DNA of 64,000 nucleotides from Diabrotica undecimpunctata (GCF_040954645.1 NC_092805.1:71719186-71783185); one strand, 5' to 3'; positions 24,131 to 35,404 are shown, counted from the first letter of the stretch. Notes: generated by a model not told the origin, from the sequence alone. Program-made: numbers and translations.

Positions 24131-24282
24131 ACAGGCAATTCCAATTAATATTTACATACTATTTAACACATAAGTATTTTATTATTAGTAACAGGTCAGG
24201 ACTAACGAAAATTTCAAACAACACATATAAAATTAATATATATTTATTTACGTTACGTTACGTGAAACGTGCTTCATTTCAT

Positions 24283-24471
24283 CAATGTCTTCCATACGGT
24301 GTAGATTAGAAAAGTTTTACGAAAAAATACAAAAGTTAAAAGCCGATATACAGTGATACGAAGATAGAACTTCAGTTGAAAAACGATTTGCAGACCTACA
24401 TTTGTCAGAAAGGAAATTACCAAAAAGAACACAATACCCGTTAAACAGAATTCAACCGACAAGATGCCTCA
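24283..24471 (+). pseudogene. Small lysine-rich ORF remnant of unknown family
   Basis: The plus strand reads MSSIRCRLEKFYEKIQKLKADI, a stop, then YEDRTSVEKRFADLHLSERKLPKRTQYPLNR. The composition is protein-like and helical, but I do not recognise the family. It lies in the inverted duplication, upstream of the small ORF on the opposite strand at 24730-25049. Confidence 0.3.
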
Positions 24472-24729
24472 ACTAACAACCTCGTTCATCATCCTCACAG
24501 CTATGGTTAACAATGTATACAAACGGTCCCAACAATGTTAAGAACCTGGCGATATGTTTTAACGATGTAACGATGTTTTTTAACTTGCTTTATCCAATTT
24601 TTTGTTTCTCTATCTGAACAACGCTTTTTAAAAAAAAAAGTAATTTTTCAGCTTCATCAAATTTTTTAATTATCTCACTACTAAGAATAGTAATTTCCTC
24701 AGAATTTATTTTTCAAAATTTGAAATCTT

Positions 24730-25049
24730 TTTTTTCTTAAATTTCAATTATTTCAAATGACGCTGCTGGATTTAGCTTGCCCGTGCTCACCAGGCCTCTG
24801 AAGACGACAGCGTACTTTTCAGACGTAAACTGTTCTATATAGGGTAACTTAAATGTTCTCGGTAACCCGCTTCGGTAGGAACACTACAGTTTCCTCTAGT
24901 TCTAATAGAACCGATTGTCCAAATGTTGTGGTGACAATTTTAGAGTTTACTATTTTAAATGGTTTGTCAACTTGCAATTGCAGCAGCTTTCTAATCGGCT
25001 TTGCCTCCTTCTGGATAACAGAAACTTTGTTAAGTTTGATTAAATCCAT
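24730..25049 (-). pseudogene. Small insect-type protein, possibly nucleic-acid binding (frameshifted)
   Basis: 66 codons from the ATG at 25049 read MDLIKLNKVSVIQKEAK and KIVTTTFGQSVLLELEE, then VVFLPKRVTE. After the stop at 24849 a second frame continues the same style of protein with LPYIEQFTSEKYAVVFRG and ends in FEIIEI. The total is about 110 residues. The beta-rich pattern (KPFKIV..., FG-x-VLLELE, VVFLP, YAVVFRG) recalls small OB-fold-like proteins that accompany insect mobile DNA. That is an impression, not an established family assignment. It lies inside the inverted duplication. Confidence 0.4.
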
Positions 25050-25089
25050 CTGAAATAATTTTGAATATAAGTTTATTTGCTACCGTGCA

Positions 25090-25925
25090 GATTCTATTAT
25101 TAAAAAGATGAAAAAAGACATTAACATGATAAAAAATCGAGGTCGAGGCTACAAAATCATAGCTATATATAATAGGATACATTACATAGGAGTTTTACAG
25201 CTCGTAATACAAGGTAAACGTGGACTAGGACACAAACGGCACTCATATCTTAAGAATGTACACAAAAAATACCAACAAATACCACGCTAGTGTGTCTCTT
25301 GCAGGTCTGAGGTAAAATTGCAAGAGTAAAACGTAAAAGATGATAAAAAGCTAAAACTAACTTAAAATTGTAACAGTAAAACATAAAAGAATATAAAACA
25401 TTAAAATGGTAAACAAGCAGAAACTACAAACTCATAGTTATATACGTAGAAGTTTCTACAGCTTATAATAGAAGATAAACGAGGACCAGGATGCAAACGA
25501 AACTCATAACTTAAGAATATACACAAGAAGGCTTTAAATAATAAAAAAAGCATTTACCAGCGAATACTATGCTATTGTGTAGATTTCAAGTCTTTAAAGT
25601 AAAATCGTAACAGTAAAACATAAAAATATAACAAAACATTAATATGATGATGAAAAAGAAGAAACTACAAAATCATAGTTATACAATAGAATGCATTAGC
25701 TGCGAGTTTCTACAGCTTGTAATAGTAGGTAGACGTGGACCAGGACTCAAACGAAACTCAGAACTTAAGAATATGTACTAAACGTGGACCAGGACTCAAA
25801 CGAAACTCGTAACTTAAGAATATACACAAGAAGGTTTGAAAAAAAGCATTTACCAGCAAATGCTATGCTATTGGGTAGATTTCAGGTCTTTAAGGTAAAA
25901 TTATAAGATTAAACATAAAAGAAGA
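25090..25925 (+). repeat. Tandem array derived from an RTE 3' coding end
   Basis: Three to four diverged units of roughly 250 bp, each with a CTACAGCTTGTAATA...CGTGGACCAGGAC...AACTTAAGAATATACACAA core (near 25190, 25465, 25715 and 25780). The first unit's frame gives GVLQLVIQGKRGLGHKRHSYLKN. This is the pattern of the RTE C-terminal tail (ILQLIIQGK...GRR..SWLKN). So a retrotransposon 3' end seems to have been tandemly amplified. Confidence 0.6.
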
Positions 25926-26505
25926 AGACAAAAGACTTCTGAACACAAGTAGCAAATATTTAAATAGAAAAATATTTACTTACTTTTTTAGTTGTATTGA
26001 TCACACTCACAATGACGGAAACTCCGTCAATGGCTATCCACGATTTCTACTTAAATAGCAGCTAATTCGGAAATCCATTGTGAATATATATACGACGTAT
26101 CTGCATTGCCTAATTTCCCCATTTATCATATTTTGTTACTAAATATCTACGTAACACCATACAATTTTTTTTATTCATCTTTTCACCGCTTCTTCTTCTT
26201 CTTTACCATTTCGAACACACACCCCCTCTGACGTCAGGGGAGGCTTTCTTGTACATATACACAGGCCCCAACGCCACTTAACCAACTCTATCAGCAAATT
26301 ATTCATTGCAACAAATACGTATTTTCTACTTCTCACTCTTTTTCAACCCTATCACGATAGGGTGTACTTCTTTCATACTTATATTTCTTGTACATCACCC
26401 CCCACATCCCCAGAGGCCACTTCTACGACCTCAACGCCACATACCAGCCATCCAACTGGCGGCCATCTTTTATTTGAAATTCCCATATTTCCTCTACTCA
26501 AATTC

Positions 26506-26742
26506 TACATAGTTCTATTATTTCGTAGATAGACTTAATGGACGCATTAAAAGAAATCTCACAGTCATTACAAAATAACGTATTGCCTCTACCCACTTAT
26601 ATGTCAAATATAGCTCAATAATATATGGACATAATAAAACTACAAGCTTATCAGCTTGATTCAAAAATTGTTTTCGTTCTCGAAATTCCGTTAGTTGATC
26701 CCGAAATATTCACCTTGTATCAATTATATTCAATACCAATAT
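26506..26742 (+). pseudogene. Errantivirus-like env, middle part
   Basis: From about 26498 the plus strand resumes env homology, with the characteristic SKIVFVLEIPL segment of errantivirus/F-type envelope proteins. It runs up to the TA where the DD82E-type transposon is inserted (26743-26744). At least two in-frame stops are present. Confidence 0.75.
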
Positions 26743-26744
26743 TA

Positions 26745-29119
26745 TAGTATATTTGAAGAATAAGCTGAAGTAAATTCTCAGAATACTCATCTTCGAACCT
26801 CGAAATACATAGGCGTGCACATCTTTTAGCTAAAACGTAATCTTAAAAGAAAAGTTTGCGTTAAATTTATTTGGATATTTAGAACAAAGAAATTAATCCA
26901 ATCCAATACTGGTTTAAAATAAAAAGATACACATAAAAGAATAAAAATTCTATTATTTGTGAAACATACAGTTAATACAAAATAATAAAATACAATAAAT
27001 TATACTGAAACGTAAAATACATACACAAAAACTGTAAGTTTTTTATATATTCCTATTAATAAATAATAATATTCTTAATACTAATAATATTGGAAATAAG
27101 AATGGAAATTATATTAGCAATAAAAAATAAACAATGAAGTTGACGGTAATTAGTTCAAATGTAAAATAAATTTCTGAGCTACAGTTTAAAGTTAAGCTTC
27201 CTCATATTCTGTTTCAGACGAAGTGTTATCCGATCCGGGATGAATTAATATAGGTTCTATACTGCTATCTATTATATGGTCAAGCTCCCACATATTTTTC
27301 TCAATATTTATAACGTGATTAATACATTTTTACCAATGTTTAGTCGTTATCTCGGATATTGATTTATGAAAAAAATAGTAACATCTGACAATTTAAAAGT
27401 TGTATTATTTTGAGCAACATTACCTTTAACTTCGGCCCATACTAATTCAATCGGATTTAGCTCGCAATGATACGGTGGTAGGCAAAGTATTTTAATTCCT
27501 CGTTTTTTAGCTATCTCCTCAATGACATATTTTTCATAATTTGGTTAATTAATTAATTAATAGTGTAATTAATTTTAGCAAGCTCTAATAATTCTGCTTT
27601 TGTCATTGTATCGTCAAAGATTAAATTCTTAGAAGTTAACCACATTGCAATTTCATCTTTTCTCCATTGAGTAGTTGGTAACCGTTCAATTAAACTAGAG
27701 TGGTAACTTGCATTGTCCATCAAAATAACTGAATTTTTAGGTATGAATTCAATCATCTGTTCGAAATATTCTTCCAACACGTCTCCGTTCATCTCTTCGT
27801 GATAATCACAGGTCTTTTTTGATTCAAACAAAAGTAAACCCTCCTTAAGAAATCCATTCATACTACCTATATGGGTAACAATTAATCATCGACCTTTACC
27901 TGTTGGTTCCTTAAAACCAGTTGAATATGTTTTCAGAAATACTTGTCGACATGTTTTTATAGTTTTGTCCTTCCAAACTCTCCCTACAGTATGCCCTTTA
28001 TTAACGCACGTTTCATCCAAATAATAAATGTACTTAAAGTTTAACTCATGCAAAACTTTCCAAAGTTTGTCTCTACTTATTGTGCGTAAATCGGTATCGT
28101 CGCTAATGGCTTGTAAAACTTTATCTAAAGTTAAAAAAAAAATGAGTGGACCATTCTACGAATTGCATTTGTGAAAAATTCATCCACATTCACTTTCGAC
28201 AATTTTAGTCTTCCTGGTCTCGGTTTGGGTGGCTCCCCAAATAAGTTATACCAGCTGATTTTTCCTCTTTTAAAATGTTATATACCGTTGATTTTGAATA
28301 TCCCATTACTTTAGACGAAATTTCAACTATACTATCAAAAGTATTGGAAGGATTGTGTTGCTTAATATAATTGTAGACATTAAGGATAACACTCTTTTCG
28401 ATAAGTGATAAATGATTCAACTTTTTTTTAACTGGTGTATAATCACACGTTAATTCCATATTCTATAAACTCACTATTCACTCTTGCAAAAAACAACTGT
28501 GTTAGATTTCTTCACTCGCTTATAGTCGACTAAACAAAAATTTTCTGATATTAATGAATGACTATTTAAAGACCATTAACCATTTTATTAATCATTGGTT
28601 TTCCAAACAAAATCGAAATTTATACTATTTAAGATAGCGTTCACATTTATCAGAAACCATCTTTTTCTAATCGACATTTTCTATCTAAACTATCAAAAGA
28701 CCATTAACTAAATACCTATGTATTTAAAGAGTTTCTTTATTTCTTTTTATTTAATGGGTCATTACCATAACGACAAAAATAACTATAAATAACGTTACTA
28801 AAATAAACAGATTTATATAAATATATTATGCTTTGAAAAGGTTTTAAATATCTAACAAACCGAAACGAATAATGTAATACCCTTAACGTACGTCCATGAC
28901 CAGCTGAATAATCCCTAGCCCACACAGTTCTAACAATAGCAGGTATTTAAATTTTACGATAATCCATGTGACATGGAAAAATTTCTATCTAAATAGTCAA
29001 ACCCAACGTAAAATAAGCTAAAATATTGACGTTGTACGAAAAGCACACGTACTAAAATATGCTTAATAATTTAGTTTTTTTTCTGAGAATTTACTCCAGC
29101 TTATTCTTCAAATATACTA
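26745..29119 (-). mobile_element. DD82E/Sailor-type Tc1/mariner transposon inserted in env
   Basis: The element is 2,375 bp with 39-bp terminal inverted repeats that differ at one position. Each starts TAGTATATTTGAAGAATAAG. TA is duplicated at 26743-26744 and 29120-29121. The broken transposase is on the minus strand. Taking out the element plus one TA brings the two flanking env segments into one continuous reading frame, which confirms the boundaries. Confidence 0.93.
27192..28459 (-). pseudogene. DD82E-type transposase, degenerate copy 1
   Basis: The N-terminus (ATG at 28459) holds a helix-turn-helix (LIEKSVILNVYNYIKQ...MGYSKSTVYNIL). The catalytic motifs are YYLDETCVN, ILMDNASYHS and YHCELNPIELVWAE. 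A TTAA-repeat expansion near 27543-27558 shifts the frame between the last two. If it is discounted, I count 82 residues between the second Asp and the Glu. Several stops and frameshifts interrupt it. The C-terminus is acidic and ends SSETEYEEA at 27192. Confidence 0.85.
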
Positions 29120-29121
29120 TA

Positions 29122-29634
29122 GATAATCAAACTGGTTTTCATCATATACTTTTAACTGTTCATAAATACATAGCGCGAGATGATGATTTAATTTCATATG
29201 TCTTACCCATGGACACCGAAAAATGCAAACAAATCAGTCAAAACCAAAGAATGTGTACAGACATTCTTCTGTATCCCATAAACACCGCTGCTATATGTGT
29301 AGCCCAGCTTTTGAAACCTCTCAGCAAATTGGACCAATATTCAGAAGAACTGGACCATATTATGAGCCAATCATTCATTGAGGAACATCTACCCTTATTC
29401 ACTATATCAACCTTATCCCGGATTATTATCCTAGTTATCTTATACCTTTTCTGCAAATACCGAACCAAAATATTCCCAAAAATTGCAATCTCTTTGTCCC
29501 AGGATCAGCCTCCAACTTCGCTACCACGCAGAAATTCCATTAGACACAAACTTCAAAGCTTAACCTCCTTCAGAAGAAGACCCAATGTCCAACAAGAAAG
29601 CGAAGAAGAAGCAGAAACACCAATTACTCTGTAA
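29122..29634 (+). pseudogene. Errantivirus-like env, C-terminal part with transmembrane segment
   Basis: After the transposon the env homology continues uninterrupted to the stop at 29634. It includes a Cys-containing ectodomain segment, a hydrophobic span of about 20 residues (FTISTLSRIIILVILYLFCK) and a basic then acidic cytoplasmic tail. An upstream in-frame ATG at 29059 lies inside the transposon and is not the gene's start. This is the best-preserved part of the provirus. Confidence 0.8.
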
Positions 29635-29667
29635 AAGTCAAAGCAATGGCATTGACTTTTCACTAAT

Positions 29668-30000
29668 AAGGGGAGCTGTTATATAAGAAAATATTAACCT
29701 TGAACTAGCTTAAGTTCGCCGACTTCAGATTTCATCATCCCATTCCCATAGAAACCGCTGAGCACGCAGTAGAAGAACTTTGTACGAACCGGTGGCCAAT
29801 ATTCATGGGAACAGCGATTCAGCACTTCATACCAAACCTATAAATTACCATTTTCAGATGCAGGAACCACTCTTAGCTGCAACTTCGACTACTCGGACAA
29901 GATATTGAAGACGGTGACTAATACATTTGCAGGGATTGCAAATTGGTAAATCTAGCGAGTGTCAGTAGCGTACTGTAGTACACAGTGAGCGTGTGTGATT
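29668..30000 (+). repeat. Polypurine tract and start of 3' LTR of the errantivirus-like provirus
   Basis: AAGGGGAGC at 29668-29676, 34 bases after the env stop, is followed by TGTTATATAAGAAAATATTAAC. That is the arrangement polypurine tract then LTR. The 5' LTR is not in the window, so the right end cannot be set; about 30000 is a placeholder. Confidence 0.55.
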
Positions 30001-30652
30001 TTTGATACGATATTATAGTGAAAAGTGGAAAGTTTCCACTGGAAACTCGTAGATATAGAATTCTATTATTATTGTTAAATATATTTAAATATATTTCGTT
30101 ACTTAGAGATGAGTACATTAAACAGTTAGCTGTCAAATTTAGATTTATTGATTTGCCATAGGTACTTCTTATCTTAAATGAAATCATAAAATGACAAGTA
30201 ACACATTAAACGCATTTTAAAATTTAATACAAAACTATTAAGACTTAGACGTCTAATGAAAAAAATCAATAATTAATTATTATATTGTAACAAAGCAAAA
30301 CCATTACATAATACTTGATTTTTAATCGAAAAGTCAGTAATTAATTATTGCATTATCAATTCTTTGAATTAAGAAAATTTCGAAAAATATATAGAACGGG
30401 GATCGGCAAATAATTTTAAAATGGGTCCGGATACTGTTAAAAACTTTTATCGCCACATTTAAGTTAAGGTAAGAAATATTATTCATTATGTCCTTTCAAT
30501 TTTTGTTCAAGTTTACTGGGTAATAAAGCAACATTCAATAATAAAAATACTTTAATTGACATTTCATTGACATTGTTTATTACAGAAGTTAAAACATGTA
30601 ATAAATAATAAAATTCGGCAATATTAATGAAAGTGTCTTTAAAAAAATAAAC
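30001..30652. other. Noncoding spacer before the second DD82E transposase
   Basis: AT-rich, with short ATTAATTATT repeats near 30270 and 30345. It should contain the left inverted repeat of the second DD82E element, but I could not identify it. Confidence 0.4.
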
Positions 30653-32397
30653 ATGGATGGCGCAAGTACCACAAAATCTCATCGGCACAAACCACTCTCA
30701 AAAGCTGAGAAACAAGTCGTGTGGAAAGTATATGATGGACTTATGAAAACACATCCTACAATGGAAGCTGTAGATCGCTGTTCGATTTTAACAGGGGTGT
30801 CAGCCTCGACAGTGGAGCGGATTGTGCGTGAAGTAAAAATCACACAAACTTTAAGTGCGCCAAAAACTCGCCAGCGTGGACGAAAACCTCTCGATTTAAA
30901 CGAAACGCAAATGAATTTAATCCGGAGGACTGTGCATACATTCTTTTTAGAAAATAAGCCTCCAACGATCAAAAAAGTTAAGGCCAAGTTACTGGAAAAC
31001 GATATGATTCCTCCAATGAGCCGTGAAACCCTAAGAACAGTTTTACATAAGTTGAATTTTCGGTATATGAAACGGTTTCGGCAATCAATTCTAATAGATA
31101 AACAGGAAATAGTATCATGGCGACGAAGATATCTGCGCACTATTAGGTATTCGTGTTTCTAAAAGAAAAATTTATTATCTTGATGAAACTTGGATTAACG
31201 CCGGGCATACAGTTTCCAAAATTTGGCATGATATGACTGTAAAAACTCCTCGACAAGCATTTATAGAAGGTTTATCAACAGGATTACGAGCACCATCAGG
31301 CAAAGGTCAGCGTCTTATTGTAGCTCATATCGTTAGCGATACAGGTTTTCTGCAAAACAGTGCTCTCGTTTTTGTATCAAAGAAAACTGGCGACTATCAT
31401 GAGGACATGGACGCTGCATGCTTTGAAAAATGGTTCGAAAACGTTCTTCAGCATATCGAACCTAATTCAGTGGTAGTATTAGACAATGCATCGTACCATA
31501 GCCGATTTGTTGAACGAATTCCTACTATGAGTGACAGAAAAGCAGTTTTACAAAATTGATTAAGGGAAAAATACATTCCATACGGCGAGGATATGGTTAA
31601 AATGGAGCTAATGACTATTATTAGACAACATCGTGGTACATATCGTCAACATGTAATAGATACAACGGCTAGACTTCATGGCATTACCGTCTTAAGACTA
31701 CCACCTTATCATTGCGAATTAAACCCAATAGAATTAATTTGGGCACAAATGAAAGTATATGTAGCTCGGGAAAATGTCACTTTTAAAATTAGTGATGTCC
31801 AGCGCCTCTTGCAAGCCAGTTTGGACAATATACATTCAACTGATTGGAAGAATGCGATAAGTCATGTTATTAAAGTAGAAGCCGATATGAGGAGGTTGGA
31901 CGCCATGGTGGATAATGTTGTTGAGCCTGTGATAATACATTTAGGATCAGTTCTGCAGAATCAATGGAGTAAGATGATTTGCAAAATTATGAGGTACATA
32001 TCTTCTTCTTTTTTGTAGACTTGACTGTCTGTTTTTTGTTATCCACCTTGCATATCCGTCGTATATCTGCACTTCTAGCCCTAACCCATAATTTGTTACT
32101 ATCGATTTTTCTAAAGGTTTTTATCTCTGCTGTTTCTAGCATTCTTTATGTCCTCTCTGTATCAGGTAGTGTTTCTGCCGCGTATGTACTTATTCGTCGG
32201 CTGACTCTTTTGTAAATTATGCCTTTATCATCCATACTGTTTAGAGCTTTCATAGCTAGATAGACGAGGTACATACGTGCTTTTAAAATTAATTGAACCA
32301 GTCGCATTTACCAGTGTTGTGAAAAAAACTTATTACTCTTATAGTAATACAATCTCATTTTGATTCGTCTTCTTAGTCAGAAACAGACTCTGAATGA
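30653..32397 (+). pseudogene. DD82E-type transposase, copy 2, interrupted by an RTE fragment
   Basis: The N-terminus (ATG at 30653) carries a helix-turn-helix and an AT-hook-like RQRGRKP. After a frameshift near 31143 the catalytic core reads YYLDETWIN, VVLDNASYHS and YHCELNPIELIWAQ. Counting the TGA at 31557-31559 as one residue gives exactly 82 between the second Asp and Glu. The C-terminal coding is split by an RTE scrap (32001-32265), then ends with an acidic Ser-rich tail (TGA at 32395-32397). It is related to, but clearly distinct from, the copy at 27192-28459. Flanking inverted repeats were not found. Confidence 0.85.
31991..32275 (-). mobile_element. 5'-truncated RTE fragment in the DD82E transposase
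   Basis: The insert is 32001-32265, with duplication GAGGTACATA at 31991-32000 and 32266-32275. On the minus strand it encodes ISTYAAETLPDTERT and DSNKLWVRARSADIRRICKVDN, the C-terminal region typical of RTE ORFs, and ends in a GAAGAAGA tail. Confidence 0.88.
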
Positions 32398-32814
32398 ATA
32401 TTGCATTGTGGATTGGGCCTATGGGGACATCACATAAAAATAAAATGCACCGATAACTTTACCTCATGGGTGGTGTGGAAACAAGATAATTAGAGAGGTT
32501 TTAACTGCACCTCCTGAAATTATTAAAAAGTTGGTTCAGTTATGATTAATTGATTAGTTCTGCAAACACTAAAGATTTTATTGAGTAAATTCATGAAACA
32601 AAATAAAAAATCCTGAAAGTTAAAACATCTTAAGGCTTTTATAATTACAAAAAAAATCACAAATTCGGTTGCCTCTAAACTGGAGTCATTTTATCTTAAA
32701 GTTATCAGTTTCTTACATGGTTCAGTTGACTTTGGATATACTACAACAATGTGTTTATAAAAATTAGTATTTTAAAAATTGTAACCGCACTTTATGTATA
32801 ATAAGTAGTCAATA
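32398..32814. other. Noncoding spacer
   Basis: Nothing recognisable. It should include the right end of the second DD82E element. Confidence 0.4.
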
Positions 32815-33707
32815 GGTCTAAACATGATACTATGACTAACAAGATAGGATCTTCCCGTAGCACAAAATCGGTCGTGTTCGCGCATGCCGTCATAAAATTA
32901 TTCAATTAGCAAAATAATAATATTAAATAAAGGTTTAATAATTACAGTAATCGTACACAAAAGGATATCTCCAAACTATTTATTAAAAATTATTTATTGA
33001 CACATACAAAAATTGACATTACGAACGTGCAAGTCTCCAATTACGTCACGACTTATGCGCAATATCCATCTAGTTAGAATCTATGGAGAAGCTGTGAGCT
33101 GTGAGATTAACGTATGTACTAAAAACGGCGTAGGTAGGCGTGGCTAACTGTGATATCAATATGGCGGTGGGATCATGGCCGGACTCAATAATATTAAAAC
33201 TACTATAAAAATATGACTAGTTATTCAGAAGATTTAATCATAATCTAAAAAAGTGCAATACATTTTTATTAAACTATGATTTATTTATCCCGCGGTAAAC
33301 ACTAAAAACACGATATATTATACATAAAGATAAATTAATACAGTCAAATACTATTAATTTATTCTCTGAAGTACGGGCCATTACTTTGTTTACATATTTG
33401 TATACTAACCTGTAGAACGTTATTCCTGAAGATTTTTTATTAACATTGCTTCTGCCACTGCAACAACGTTGAAAATAAGAAACCATTATTATGCACTATC
33501 AAAATATATTATTACAGTTTCTATAAAAGTATTATAAAACTAAAAATATTCGAAAAACGACAAACGTAAATAAACATATACGATATGTCAAAAGTGTCAA
33601 AACAATATGGCCGAAGTAAGGTCGTTTTAGTCACGTGATGCCCTTTCTATAGATTCTAACTCGATGGCAATATCTTATCTTCTTAATCATAGTATCATGG
33701 GTCTAAA
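32815..33707 (-). mobile_element. P-element-like DNA transposon, internally deleted
   Basis: The element 32823-33699 (877 bp) is flanked by the 8-bp duplication GGTCTAAA (32815-32822 and 33700-33707). The terminal inverted repeats begin CATGATACTATGA and match over about 31 bp with about 5 mismatches. P elements have 8-bp duplications and inverted repeats starting CATGATGAAAT. The minus strand keeps a degenerate THAP-like segment, the DNA-binding domain that starts P transposases. No catalytic domain remains. Confidence 0.8.
33274..33486 (-). pseudogene. THAP-like zinc finger remnant of a P-type transposase
   Basis: The ATG at 33486 opens a frame reading MVSYFQRCCSGRSNVNKKSS then GITFYRLVYKY. 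A THAP domain begins with a short Cys pair, then a GI-S/T-F-x-R core, so the order and spacing fit. One of the expected Cys residues appears lost, and the downstream C-x2-H is not convincing. Its place near one end of an element with P-like termini supports the reading. Confidence 0.6.
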
Positions 33708-34560
33708 TTAGATATTATTTAGACGTCATTATTTATATAAAGTGACGTCACTTATATATAAAATTTCCAGAACGGCAACCCTTACGGAACTGCTCGATCT
33801 TTCATAGGCGTCAACATGGTGTAATAATCAGAAAAATAAAATTATTATTATATTGGAAATTTTAGAATTATATTGATTAAATAACCAAGAACATTTGTTA
33901 TTATTAATAATATAAACTTTATGAAATAAGTCTTTAAGTCTAATATTCCACAAAATAATAATTTTAATTAAATAGATTAGACAATTGTACGCAACTGATA
34001 CAGGCATACTTTAAATTTTATTGACAGTTCAGCGTGTGGCGAAACTGTATAAAGTGTTGCCGCTTTTTTAGAGTAAGAATTTTGTTTATGTTTTGATTTC
34101 TTGCACAATTTGATCATAATATAATATATATTAATAAATTGTATTTATAAATACATATTAAATTTGGATTAATAGTTTTAAAAACTAATTATTGTTGTGT
34201 ATTGTGATTGTGCTATGCCAAAACAAATAAATAGTCTGTAGAAAGCTGAAAAGCTTTCATATAAGATAGATTATTTTAAACAAGAAATAATGACGGGACG
34301 TTTTTACTATTAAAGCCCTAAAAGAGGTAAGTCTAAAATTTAGAATATATAATTTTGTATTAAAATGTTTTCTAATAGATTTTAGTGTGTTGTAGTAGTA
34401 TTAAAACTAAGTGTATTTACTGTTAATGTAATAGTTTGACAAATAGTTGACATTTTAAAAATTCCTCACTTACTAACTATTCTGATGTTTTGGCAAGGAT
34501 GTGGGGTTCTGACGTCGTAAATCTTGAATGACTTGCAAGCATTTTTATATGAAAAATGCT
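33708..34560. other. Noncoding spacer with a CRE-type palindrome
   Basis: AT-rich. At about 33741-33767 a near-palindrome is centred on AAGTGACGTCACTT, with TATA-like arms on both sides. No gene is recognised. Confidence 0.4.
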
Positions 34561-34564
34561 ATAA

Positions 34565-34990
34565 GTGACTACTTCTTCTTCTGGTGCCTATCCGTTACGA
34601 ATGTTGGCAATCATTCTCTTGAAAAGCCCTGTAGTGGATGTCGTAAACCAGGTCCTCAAGTTCTTGAGCCAAGATATTCTTCTTCCGACGCCTCTTTTAC
34701 CATTCACCTTTCCCTGCAAAATACATTTTAACAGGTTATATTTTGTTTCATTTATTGTGATGTGGCCCGAAAGATTCTAATTTTCTTCTTTTCACCGTGC
34801 ACATTATTTCCTTCTCTTTATTAAGTTTTTGGAGTATTTTGACATTTGATATTTTGTCCATCCATGATATCTTAAGAATTCTTTTATATGTCCACATTTC
34901 GAACGCATCTAGTCTCTTCGTTGTTGCTTCCGTTAGAGTCCAGACTCTACTCCATATAATAAGATGGAGAATATATAACATCGGAGGAGT
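34565..34990 (-). pseudogene. RTE C-terminal fragment
   Basis: The minus strand encodes VWTLTEATTKRLDAFEMWTY, KRILKISWMDKISNV and a frameshifted LESFGH...RRRISWLKN-type end. A GAAGAAG tail follows at about 34571. It is the 3' coding end of an RTE element, 5'-truncated near 34990. No clear target duplication was found. Confidence 0.75.
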
Positions 34991-35404
34991 CTGAGTTTCA
35001 GTTCTAAATTCAAATTATTTTAAATTTTTTTATGCTACCTCCATCTCCATTGTGAGTCCCTAAAATTTGGGTTTTAGTTTAATTTAAAGTACTAAAGATA
35101 GCAGTGCCAAAGATTCAGGTATATATCATCCTGCCTACCAACTAAAACCACCCTCTCTTACTTGTGTGCATTTGACTGTCGCACGTACCGTACTCCGAAA
35201 GTGGGGTGGCCACTGTAAGACTGACAATACTCATTTTTTGGAACACTCCCTTCTCTTATCTAAATCTCATCTATTTTTCTGAAGCTATTTTCTTGTGGCA
35301 TTTTAAAGTAATTACTATTTTAATGGGAATAGGCCATAATTGAAGGTTAAAATAAGTTTATTGACGTTTGACATTAATCCAACTTGTAAATACAATACAT
35401 TTTA
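34991..35404. other. Noncoding spacer between RTE fragments
   Basis: No recognisable gene or boundary. Confidence 0.4.

Larger units (their letters stand above)
23116..26557. repeat. Large inverted duplication interrupting env, arms about 470 bp
   Basis: 23116-23585 and 26090-26557 are inverted copies of each other with few differences. The outer about 50 bp of the right arm is env coding sequence that continues into the flank. The left arm carries the same bases inverted, in place of env. So the arms are not only a transposon's inverted repeats: adjacent provirus DNA was copied too. At the left junction the provirus stops at GCCTGCAAATT, and CAAATT is also where env resumes next to the right arm (about 26498). 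Confidence 0.85.

Noticed and set aside
29059..29121. Using the ATG at 29059 as the start of a new gene
   Set aside because: This ATG lies inside the DD82E transposon's right inverted-repeat region. The coding after 29121 is the env C-terminus.
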